Positions 7,047 through 14,124 of a stretch of DNA of 18,659 bases are shown here, one piece after another. A program made the position numbers and the translations under genes. The notes under the pieces were generated by a model, which was given only the letters and a program-made list of their open reading frames with translations, was not told the DNA's origin and made no database searches. The stretch is from an uncultured Flavobacteriales bacterium. Its GTDB lineage: Bacteria; Bacteroidota; Bacteroidia; Flavobacteriales; UBA1820. How positions within the stretch are numbered: the stretch's first letter is position 1; each line of letters opens with the position of its first letter. Where the stretch lies: NCBI GenBank assembly GCA_959608625.1, contig CAUHQV010000037.1, positions 1 to 18,659 on the forward strand, written 5' to 3'.

Positions 7047-9149
7047 ATGAACCTGATAAAACGATACAAATACCTGTGGGCCGCAACGGCAATATGCCTT
7101 GCCGGGTTTTCCGCAGTCATAAAGCTCAACGCGGCGCCCGCCGACCGGCAGCCGGACAAAGCCCAATTCCTCACCCAGTTGGTGTCCTACATGCTGGGCC
7201 AGTGGCACTACAATCCCAAACCGATAGACGATTCGCTGTCCGTTTCAGTCTTCAATGAATACCTCAAAACACTGGATTTCGGCAAGCGTTACTATACCAA
7301 AGCCGATTCGGCGTTGCTGGAAAAATACCGCTACGACGTAGACAACCAGATTCTGGCCGGGGACACTGCATTTTTTCATTCGGCCACTTCTATCTTCAAA
7401 GAACGGATGGCCCTGGTATCCGGTGCACTCGATTCGCTTATGGCCATTCCGATGGATTTCTCGGCCAAGGAATCCCTGGTGCTGGACGATTCGACCTATG
7501 CCTACAGTATGTCCGACGTAATGGACCGGTGGTATAAATACCTAAAGTACAACGTGCTTACCCGCGTATATTCCGACCTGAAAGTCGAAGAGGACAAAGC
7601 TGCTAAGGACAGCACCTATGTGCCGAAAAAACAGGCCGAACTCGAACAAAAAGCCCGCGAAGCGGTATTAAAAAATTACCGGGATTACTTCAAGCGCATC
7701 GCAGAACTCGACAATGAAGATTGGTTCTCGATGTATCTCAACGCATTTACCACCTACTACGACCCCCATACGCAGTACATGGCCCCGCGCGAGGAGAAAG
7801 ATTTCAATGCCAGTATCTCCGGACAACTCGAAGGGATCGGAGCCGTACTCCAGCAAAAAGACGGATATATCACCATCGCCAGCATCGTACCGGGAAGTCC
7901 GTCCGCTAAAAGCGGACAACTGGCCGTAGGCGACCAGATACTGGAAGTCGCCCAGGGCAATGACGAATACGTAAGCATCGTCGGCATGCGCCTGGACGAT
8001 GCCGTAGACCTGATACGGGGTAAAAAAGGTTCGACCGTGCGCCTGAAATTGCAAAAAGCCGACGGATCGATAAAAGAGACCCCGCTGGTGCGCGACGTAG
8101 TGGAAATAGAGGACACGTTCGTCCGCTCGGCGGTGGTTGAGAAGGACGGCCGTAAATACGCTGTGATCTACGTCCCGAAATTCTACGTCAATTTCGAGAA
8201 CAAGGACGGCCGTGAAAGCGCCGAAGACCTGGCCAAAGAGATCGAACGCCTGAAAGCGGACGGCATAGAAGGAATTGCCCTAGACCTGCGCAACAATGGC
8301 GGCGGGGCAGTGGGCGGCGCCGTGAAAATGGGGGGGCTTTTTATCGAGCAAGGCCCTATCGTCCAGACTCGCTCGCGGGACGGGCAAGTAAGAGTATTGC
8401 CGGACAACGATCCATCTGTAGCATGGAGCGGACCGTTGGTAATCCTTATCAACGGCATTTCGGCTTCCGCTTCGGAAATATTCGCCGGGGCGATGCAGGA
8501 TTACAATCGGGCGATTATTATCGGCTCAAAGCAGACTTTCGGGAAAGGCACCGTGCAAAACGTAGTGGAGCTCGACAATATGGTTCGCGGGAAAATATTC
8601 GACGAGGGGGCTCTAGGCGCGCTCAAACTGACCATCGAAAAATTCTACCGGGTGAACGGTTCCGGCAACCAGATACGCGGGGTTAAATCCGATGTGGAAA
8701 TACCCGATATGTTCTCTGTACTCGATATGTCGGAAGACAAGGAAAAACACGTAATGAAATGGGATTCAATCCCGCCGGCCCGTTATACCCGTCTGAACAA
8801 CGATTTCAGTCCGGTGATCGAAAAAGCCAAAGCCCGCATTGCGGAAGATCCCTATTTCAAACAGGTTCGGGAAAATATCGAATGGCTAAAGGCCCGCAAG
8901 GAAAACAAAGAGATCCCTCTTTCGCTGGACGAATTCCGGGCGGAGGACGAACAATATCGGGCCGAGGCGAAACGTTTCGACCAGATAGACAAATTCCAGT
9001 CGAACTTGGATTATCTTTCGCCCGCCTACGAAAGGCCGCTCATAGAAAAGGATACCACACTGGCCTCCAAACGCAAGACCTGGCATAAAGACCTGAAAAA
9101 GGACGCCACGCTGCAGCAAGCGGTGGAAATCCTTTCCGACATGAAATAA
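7047..9149 (+). CDS. Carboxy-terminal processing protease (S41 family, Tsp/Prc-like)
   Basis: This is a periplasmic serine protease that trims or degrades proteins from the C-terminus. It is 700 aa, close to the length of E. coli Prc/Tsp. An N-terminal signal segment (K-R-Y-K-Y-L-W-A-A-T, then a hydrophobic stretch to about residue 33) exports it. A helical N-terminal domain is followed by a PDZ domain at about residues 258-340 (G-I-G-A-V-L, then I-V-P-G-S-P-S-A-K-S-G, G-D-Q-I-L). The S41 core holds Ser474 in S-A-S-A-S-E and Lys500 in F-G-K-G-T-V, the Ser-Lys dyad. The C-terminal part (about 550-700) corresponds to the Tsp tail domain. All catalytic residues are intact. It is first in a probable operon with the permease and the purF-like gene; gaps are about 25 bases each. 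Confidence 0.95.
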   Translation: MNLIKRYKYLWAATAICLAGFSAVIKLNAAPADRQPDKAQFLTQLVSYMLGQWHYNPKPIDDSLSVSVFNEYLKTLDFGKRYYTKADSALLEKYRYDVDNQILAGDTAFFHSATSIFKERMALVSGALDSLMAIPMDFSAKESLVLDDSTYAYSMSDVMDRWYKYLKYNVLTRVYSDLKVEEDKAAKDSTYVPKKQAELEQKAREAVLKNYRDYFKRIAELDNEDWFSMYLNAFTTYYDPHTQYMAPREEKDFNASISGQLEGIGAVLQQKDGYITIASIVPGSPSAKSGQLAVGDQILEVAQGNDEYVSIVGMRLDDAVDLIRGKKGSTVRLKLQKADGSIKETPLVRDVVEIEDTFVRSAVVEKDGRKYAVIYVPKFYVNFENKDGRESAEDLAKEIERLKADGIEGIALDLRNNGGGAVGGAVKMGGLFIEQGPIVQTRSRDGQVRVLPDNDPSVAWSGPLVILINGISASASEIFAGAMQDYNRAIIIGSKQTFGKGTVQNVVELDNMVRGKIFDEGALGALKLTIEKFYRVNGSGNQIRGVKSDVEIPDMFSVLDMSEDKEKHVMKWDSIPPARYTRLNNDFSPVIEKAKARIAEDPYFKQVRENIEWLKARKENKEIPLSLDEFRAEDEQYRAEAKRFDQIDKFQSNLDYLSPAYERPLIEKDTTLASKRKTWHKDLKKDATLQQAVEILSDMK

Positions 9150-9174
9150 CCGGCCGAAACACTACCAAATACGG

Positions 9175-10269
9175 ATGGCATCCCAACAAACACAGGACGA
9201 CGCTTCAAAATCAGTACTGAGAATCACGATAGACAGGTTCAAGAAAAACCTGCCGGGAGTCATGTCGTTCTGGTTTATTATCCTGATCGGTTTCGTGGCG
9301 CTTTTCGCCTATGCCCTGGCACCGGACAATACGACCAACGCCAATACGATGCACCTGGCTTTGTCCAATAAATCGCCGGGATTTTCCATAGACCTGATCC
9401 AGGTAAAAAAACCGGAGGCCAGCCGGCAATCGTTCCTTTCAATCCTTTGGGACGGCCGCACCCCTTTATTGTCCAGCATACCCGTGACGGAATACAAGGC
9501 TGTAGGCGATTCTATTTTCTACCGGGAATACATCGGCGAAGGGGTTTCTTCCCCGGAAAAGGCCATGCTCAAGACCCCGCTTACCACGGTGAAGAAAACG
9601 ACATTCTACCTGGGAACAGACCGCTACGGACGCGACCTGCTCTCCCGGATGATCATCGGTTCCCGCATCTCGTTCACCATCGGTTTCGTAGCGGTACTTA
9701 TCGCGATCATCATCGGGGTGAGCCTCGGGGCGATAGCCGGATATTTCGGGGGGAAAATAGACGCGTTTATCATGTGGCTGATCAATATCATGTGGTCTAT
9801 CCCTACCTTATTGATGGTCATCGCTGTGACTTTCGCTTTGGGGAAAGGGGTGTGGCAGGTCTATGTGGCGGTCGGACTGACGATGTGGGTCGAAGTAGCC
9901 CGTATGGTGCGCGGCCAAGTAATTTCGGCCAAGCAGATGCAATACGTCGAGGCGGCCCGTGCGCTGGGCTTTGGCAAACTGCGAATCATCGCCCGGCATA
10001 TCCTGCCGAACATATGGGGTGTGGTGATCGTCATCACAGCCTCCAACTTCGCCTCGGCCATCCTGATGGAAAGCGGGCTGAGTTTCCTCGGACTCGGGGC
10101 CCAGCCCCCGATACCTTCCTGGGGGGGGATCATCCGGGATCATTACATGTACATGGTCATGGGCAAGCCCTACCTGGCCTTAGTGCCCGGCACGATGATC
10201 ATGCTGCTCGTTTTGGCCTTCATGACCTTCGGCAACACCCTGCGCGACGCGCTGGACGTAAAATCCTAA
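9175..10269 (+). CDS. DppC/OppC-like ABC transporter permease
   Basis: This 364-aa inner-membrane permease belongs to the peptide/nickel ABC importer class. It has one N-terminal membrane segment (about residues 27-50) and the family signature L-G-T-D-R-Y-G-R-D-L-L-S-R. Five further membrane segments follow, with the EAA loop E259-A-A-R-A-L-G-F-G and H-I-L-P-N that docks the ATPase. Between the first and second membrane segments lies a long extracytoplasmic stretch of about 100 residues, longer than in E. coli DppC. No DppB-like partner, ATPase or binding protein gene is in the window, so it is an orphan here. The ATG at 9175 lies 25 bases after the protease stop; purF-like begins 25 bases after its own stop. 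Confidence 0.9.
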   Translation: MASQQTQDDASKSVLRITIDRFKKNLPGVMSFWFIILIGFVALFAYALAPDNTTNANTMHLALSNKSPGFSIDLIQVKKPEASRQSFLSILWDGRTPLLSSIPVTEYKAVGDSIFYREYIGEGVSSPEKAMLKTPLTTVKKTTFYLGTDRYGRDLLSRMIIGSRISFTIGFVAVLIAIIIGVSLGAIAGYFGGKIDAFIMWLINIMWSIPTLLMVIAVTFALGKGVWQVYVAVGLTMWVEVARMVRGQVISAKQMQYVEAARALGFGKLRIIARHILPNIWGVVIVITASNFASAILMESGLSFLGLGAQPPIPSWGGIIRDHYMYMVMGKPYLALVPGTMIMLLVLAFMTFGNTLRDALDVKS

Positions 10270-10294
10270 CGATAAGTACTGCATATACAATAAA

Positions 10295-12211
10295 ATGAGC
10301 GAACAGATAAAACACGAATGCGGAATCGCAATGGTACGGCTGCTTCAGCCGCTCGAGTATTACCAACAGAAATACGGAAGCGCTTTCTGGGGCCTGAACA
10401 AGATGTACCTGCTGATGGAAAAACAGCACAACCGCGGACAGGACGGCGCCGGTATTGCTGCTGTGAAGATCGATACCCCGGTAGGCCATCCGTACGTAAA
10501 CCGTACGCGGTCGATGGAATCCCAGGCCATCCTCGATGTATTCAAGAACGTGAACGGGAAAGTCAATGCCGCCATGGCAGGAAGGCCCGAACAACCGTCG
10601 CCTAAAGAAGACTTTGTGTGGATCAAGGAAAACGTTCCTTTCGCTTCGGATATTTACCTGGGACATGTGCGTTACGGCACATACGGGGGGAATACCATCG
10701 AGGCCGTCCATCCCTTCATGCGGGAGAACATCACCGCTGCCAAAACACTGGTGGTGGCCGGGAACTTCAACATGACGAATTCCGATTTCCTGTACAACCG
10801 CCTGGTAGAAATGGGGCACCACCCCATCGCCAAACTGGATACCATTACTGTGATGGAGCGTATCGGGCACTTTTTGGACGAGGAGGTAGACCTTCTGGCC
10901 GCCAAATATAAAGCCGAAGGCCTCCACGGGGTCGAAATTGCCGAACACGTAGCCAACGAACTCGATATACACACCGTCCTGGTACGGGCTGCCAAACGTT
11001 TCGACGGGGGGTTCGCCATTGCCGGAATGGTAGGCCAGGGCGATGCGTTCGTCCTGCGCGATCCGGCGGGCATCCGCCCGGCTTTCTATTATGCGGACGA
11101 CGAAGTGGTCGTCGTGGCCTCGGAAAGGCCCGTTATCCAGACCGCGTTTAACGTGCCGATGGAAACGGTCCGCGAGATCGTGCCCGGCAGCGCCCTGATC
11201 ATGCGGCGCGACGGCAGCTACGAAATGGCCCCCGTGATGACGCCCCTGCCCAAAAAAGCCTGCTCGTTCGAGCGCATCTATTTCTCCCGCGGGAGCGATG
11301 CGGACATCTACCGCGAGCGGAAAATGCTGGGGCGCAACCTGGTGGAGCCCGTCCTGAAAAAGATCGACTACGACCTGCACAACACCGTTTTCTCCTATAT
11401 CCCCAATACAGCCGAGAGTTCGTTCTTCGGGCTGACGGAAGGTTTCGAAGACTACCTGAACGAGCGGAAGGCCCGCGAGATATCGGAACTCATCGCCGCC
11501 GGGCAGACCCCGACCGAACAGCAGATACACGATATCCTTTCCTGCCGCATCCGCAGTGAAAAGATCGCGATCAAGGACGCTAAGCTGCGTACCTTCATCA
11601 CGGAAGATTCCTCCCGGGACGATATGGTCGCCCATGTGTACGACGTGACATACGGCGTAGTCCGCCCGGAAGACAACCTGATACTCATCGATGACTCCAT
11701 CGTCCGGGGCACGACCCTGCGGCAAAGTATCGTCCGCATCATGGACCGTCTGAAACCCCGCCACCTGATCATTCTGTCCAGCGCCCCGCAGATCCGCTAT
11801 CCGGACTGTTACGGCATCGATATGGCCCGCTTGGGCGATTTTATCGCCTTCCGGGCGGCAATCGACCTGCTCCACGAAAACGGCCTGGATTCGATCATCG
11901 ACGATGTCTACCAGAAATGCAAAGCCCAACTGGGACTGGAGGACTCGCTGGTGGTGAACCACGTCAAAGAGATATACGCCGGCTTTACCGACGAACAGAT
12001 ATCAGACAAGATCGCCCATCTTATCACCGCCCCGGACATCCACGCCAAGGTCAGTATCGTGTACCAGAGTGTCGAAGGCCTGCACAAGGCCTGCCCCGAG
12101 CATACCGGCGACTGGTATTTCACCGGCGACTACCCGACTGTCGGCGGGAACCGCGTGGTCAACCAGGCCTTTATCAATTTTATCGAAGGGCGGACAGAAC
12201 GCGCCTACTGA
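10295..12211 (+). CDS. purF: Amidophosphoribosyltransferase-like protein, long form
   Basis: PurF makes 5-phosphoribosylamine from PRPP and glutamine, the first step of purine synthesis. The N-terminal class II glutaminase domain shows Cys9-Gly-Ile (the nucleophile, exposed if eight residues are removed), R-G-Q-D-G-A-G, G-H-V-R-Y-G-T and D-P-A-G-I-R-P. The phosphoribosyltransferase domain shows I465-D-D-S-I-V-R-G-T-T474, the PRPP loop. At 638 aa it is well longer than usual PurF (about 470-500), with extra sequence around residues 385-435 and at the C-terminus. Cysteines 323, 505 and 600 lie where Fe-S ligands occur in Bacillus-type PurF, but the usual C-x-x-C end reads C-P-E-H. It may be a Bacteroidota paralogue rather than the only PurF. 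It is last in a probable three-gene operon. Confidence 0.8.
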   Translation: MSEQIKHECGIAMVRLLQPLEYYQQKYGSAFWGLNKMYLLMEKQHNRGQDGAGIAAVKIDTPVGHPYVNRTRSMESQAILDVFKNVNGKVNAAMAGRPEQPSPKEDFVWIKENVPFASDIYLGHVRYGTYGGNTIEAVHPFMRENITAAKTLVVAGNFNMTNSDFLYNRLVEMGHHPIAKLDTITVMERIGHFLDEEVDLLAAKYKAEGLHGVEIAEHVANELDIHTVLVRAAKRFDGGFAIAGMVGQGDAFVLRDPAGIRPAFYYADDEVVVVASERPVIQTAFNVPMETVREIVPGSALIMRRDGSYEMAPVMTPLPKKACSFERIYFSRGSDADIYRERKMLGRNLVEPVLKKIDYDLHNTVFSYIPNTAESSFFGLTEGFEDYLNERKAREISELIAAGQTPTEQQIHDILSCRIRSEKIAIKDAKLRTFITEDSSRDDMVAHVYDVTYGVVRPEDNLILIDDSIVRGTTLRQSIVRIMDRLKPRHLIILSSAPQIRYPDCYGIDMARLGDFIAFRAAIDLLHENGLDSIIDDVYQKCKAQLGLEDSLVVNHVKEIYAGFTDEQISDKIAHLITAPDIHAKVSIVYQSVEGLHKACPEHTGDWYFTGDYPTVGGNRVVNQAFINFIEGRTERAY

Positions 12212-12229
12212 TAAAACAACTCCATAATA

Positions 12230-12267
12230 CGCCCCGCTTTCCCTATCTGGAACAGCGGGGCGTTTTT
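12230..12267 (+). terminator. Rho-independent terminator after purF-like gene
   Basis: CGCCCCGC (12230-12237) pairs perfectly with GCGGGGCG (12255-12262), followed by TTTTT. It starts 18 bases after the stop codon and closes the protease-permease-purF unit. Confidence 0.9.
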
Positions 12268-12333
12268 ATGAATAACCATCCGATTTATTTCACCTCTTTG
12301 CCCCTGAAAACAACAGGGAACCGTTTTTTTGAT

Positions 12334-12341
12334 TAACTTTG
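12334..12341 (+). promoter_or_regulatory. -7 box of the corA transcript
   Basis: TAACTTTG followed by CA is a typical Bacteroidota -7 element. No good TTG lies at 17-23 bp upstream. Transcription would start near 12348, leaving a leader of about 155 nt before the corA ATG. Confidence 0.5.
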
Positions 12342-12363
12342 CACCACGAAAACGGAATTCTCA

Positions 12364-12408
12364 ATGCCGGTTCATCCCGGCCGAGAGGTTCGCTTAAAAA
12401 ACAACTAA
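12364..12408 (+). CDS. Leader mini-ORF 1 upstream of corA (14 aa)
   Basis: ATG at 12364 encodes MPVHPGREVRLKNN and stops with TAA at 12406-12408. The stop is one base before the ATG of the second mini-ORF (TAA-A-ATG), a spacing that would allow re-initiation. There is no homology to judge by; support is only position and arrangement. Confidence 0.25.
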   Translation: MPVHPGREVRLKNN

Positions 12409-12409
12409 A

Positions 12410-12457
12410 ATGGACGACTATCATCCGGAAAGTTATTTAACCCCGGACAGAGTCTGA
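12410..12457 (+). CDS. Leader mini-ORF 2 upstream of corA, acidic and proline-containing (15 aa)
   Basis: ATG at 12410, preceded by an A-rich stretch (AAAAAACAACTAAA), encodes MDDYHPESYLTPDRV and ends with TGA inside the left arm of the hairpin at 12451-12479. The early Asp, Glu and Pro residues resemble the type of N-terminus that makes ribosomes unstable at low Mg2+, as known for enterobacterial MgtL. A ribosome ending here would block the hairpin from folding. A role in corA control is inferred. Confidence 0.35.
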   Translation: MDDYHPESYLTPDRV

Positions 12458-12479
12458 CTTACGGCGCTAAGTACAGACT
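12451..12479 (+). promoter_or_regulatory. Hairpin in corA leader
   Basis: AGTCTGACTTA (12451-12461) pairs with TAAGT-A-CAGACT (12468-12479). This is an 11-bp stem with one bulged A and a CGGCGC loop. No T-run follows directly, so it is not a simple terminator. It ends 24 bases before the corA ATG and overlaps the stop codon of mini-ORF 2. Confidence 0.6.
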
Positions 12480-12503
12480 TTGCCCTTAAAAAAGTTTTGT
12501 ACC

Positions 12504-13433
12504 ATGCGCACATTTATCAACGGCGAAAACGGTCTGGTCGTTCTGGACCACTGGCAACCGGACTGTTGGATCAACATCGAGTGCCCCACATTGGAGGAGC
12601 TCAACTACCTGACCGACGAACTTCACGTCCCGCAATCTTTCCTCAACGACATCGAAGACCCGGATGAACGCCCCCGCGTAGAGTTGGAGGACGATTGGAA
12701 GATTATCATCATCCGTATTCCGGTACGCGACACGGCCAACCGGGGCGTCCCTTTCTCCACCGTCCCGCTGGGCATCATCCTCCGGGGAGATGTGATCGTC
12801 ACCCTGTGTTACCACCAGAACGACATGATCGCCGATTTGATCAGCTACAACCAACGCAAGAACCGGGGCTTTACCAACAGCTATAACCTTGTTCTACGCC
12901 TGCTGCTTTCCTCTTCGGTCTGGTTCCTGAAATACCTCAAACAACTCAATATAGAAGTCAAACGGGCGGAAAAGAAATTGGAGCGCTCGGTCAAGAACAG
13001 CGAACTCCAATCGCTGCTGCACATCGAAAACTGCTTTGTGTTCTTTATTACTTCTATAAACGGCAATTTGATCCTTCTCCAGCGGCTCAAGAACCTGAAA
13101 AACGACCGCGAATATTTCGACGAAGACCTGCTTGAAGACGCCGAGATCGAGCTTCGCCAGGCCCAGGAATCCACCAATATTTATTCCGGTATCCTCTCGG
13201 GGATGATGGATGCTTATGCTTCGGTCATCTCCAACAACGTGAACGACATCATGAAACAGCTCACCTCGGTATCCATCGTATTGATGATCCCGACGATGAT
13301 CGCGTCGTTCTTCGGGATGAACGTACCCAATTCCTTGGAGTACAACGATTGGGGGTTGGCCGGTATCATCATCGCCTCCGTAGTGCTTTCGGTAGGGGGT
13401 ATCTGGCTGCTCCGGCGCCGGAAATGGTTTTAA
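12504..13433 (+). CDS. corA: CorA-family magnesium/divalent cation transporter
   Basis: CorA forms a pentameric Mg2+ channel in the inner membrane. This 309-aa protein has the large cytoplasmic N-terminal domain with long charged helices (about residues 140-240). Two C-terminal membrane segments follow, and the signature G271-M272-N273 sits at the end of the first. The short loop between them is N-V-P-N-S-L-E-Y-N-D-W, and the tail is basic (R-R-R-K-W-F). The segment F-L-N-D-I-E-D-P-D-E-R-P-R is typical of the Bacteroidota branch. I chose ATG 12504; an in-frame TTG at 12480 would add eight residues but falls in the last bases of the leader hairpin. The gene stands alone after the purF terminator and has its own leader. 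Confidence 0.93.
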   Translation: MRTFINGENGLVVLDHWQPDCWINIECPTLEELNYLTDELHVPQSFLNDIEDPDERPRVELEDDWKIIIIRIPVRDTANRGVPFSTVPLGIILRGDVIVTLCYHQNDMIADLISYNQRKNRGFTNSYNLVLRLLLSSSVWFLKYLKQLNIEVKRAEKKLERSVKNSELQSLLHIENCFVFFITSINGNLILLQRLKNLKNDREYFDEDLLEDAEIELRQAQESTNIYSGILSGMMDAYASVISNNVNDIMKQLTSVSIVLMIPTMIASFFGMNVPNSLEYNDWGLAGIIIASVVLSVGGIWLLRRRKWF

Positions 13434-13654
13434 TCCCGGCAAATCCGCCTCGTTTTTACATACCTTGCGCATAATTTCGGCTCCATCCGGCCGGAAGGAA
13501 AATTATTTTTTCAATTCTTTTGGTTCTTAATTGATTTCCATACTTTTATCGGACGAAAAATTTCCCGTACAAATATGGCATATTGGATGAGTATTCCTAA
13601 ATTGCGCGCTCTAAAGAATCATATATACACTGTATAATCATTTGTAGAAGAACT
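13434..13654. other. 221-bp intergenic region before the acidic-protein gene
   Basis: This AT-rich stretch has no credible ORF and no clear terminator for corA. It probably holds the promoter of the acidic-protein gene. A one-mismatch box (ATCATTTG) lies about 10 bases before the ATG, but no convincing TTG/TAnnTTTG pair stands out. Confidence 0.3.
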
Positions 13655-14059
13655 ATGAAGAGACTTATCATCGACTCGAAAAAGATGACGCCTGAAATCA
13701 TGGCTCTGGTGAAGGAGAAATACCCGGACGGGTATTACGAGGACGATATTATAGTGTTCAAAAACCACAAGAACGAGACTATCGAGGCCATACAGGTAGA
13801 GACGGAGGATACGATCTATCTGATCAAAATCGGCAAATATCTCAGCGTAGGCCTCGAAAATTTTGAAATGGACGAAGACGTAGACCCGGATGCGGCCGCT
13901 CCCGAGATCGAAGGAGATGAAGAAGAGGACGACGATTACCAAGAAAAGACGGGAGACGACGACGAAGATTCTGATAGCGACGACGAGGAGGAGGATGAAG
14001 ATAATACGGAAGACGAAGAAGATGAAGAAGATAAACTCCCTTCGGACAACAATGACTGA
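13655..14059 (+). CDS. Small protein with highly acidic C-terminal tail
   Basis: The 134-aa product has two parts. Residues 1-71 look like a small folded domain (M-K-R-L-I-I-D-S, then Y-P-D-G-Y-Y-E-D-D-I-I-V-F-K, and alternating hydrophobic positions). Residues 72-134 are almost entirely acidic: 39 of these 63 residues are Asp or Glu, so the tail must be disordered and strongly negative. I believe similar proteins occur widely in Bacteroidales as uncharacterised proteins, but I cannot name a function. The acidic tail could bind basic proteins or metal ions or mimic DNA; none of this is shown. It stands alone, with a 221-bp upstream gap and a strong bidirectional terminator after it. Confidence 0.85.
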   Translation: MKRLIIDSKKMTPEIMALVKEKYPDGYYEDDIIVFKNHKNETIEAIQVETEDTIYLIKIGKYLSVGLENFEMDEDVDPDAAAPEIEGDEEEDDDYQEKTGDDDEDSDSDDEEEDEDNTEDEEDEEDKLPSDNND

Positions 14060-14073
14060 TCATTATATTTAAG

Positions 14074-14110
14074 CAATAAAAGGCGGCCTTTTCGGGGCCG
14101 CCTTTTATTG
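14074..14110. terminator. Bidirectional terminator between acidic-protein gene and POT gene
   Basis: CAATAAAAGGCGGCC (14074-14088) and GGCCGCCTTTTATTG (14096-14110) form a perfect 15-bp inverted repeat with a 7-base loop. T-runs lie on both strands at the end of the GC stem, so it can end the plus-strand gene at 14059 and the minus-strand gene at 14125. Confidence 0.92.
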
Positions 14111-14124
14111 TTATTTCGGATCGG

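Noticed and set aside
10220..11962. 580-aa minus-strand ORF opposite the purF-like gene
   Set aside because: It is long only because of GC-rich codon structure. The plus strand has clear glutaminase and PRPP motifs, while the minus frame shows no recognisable domain.
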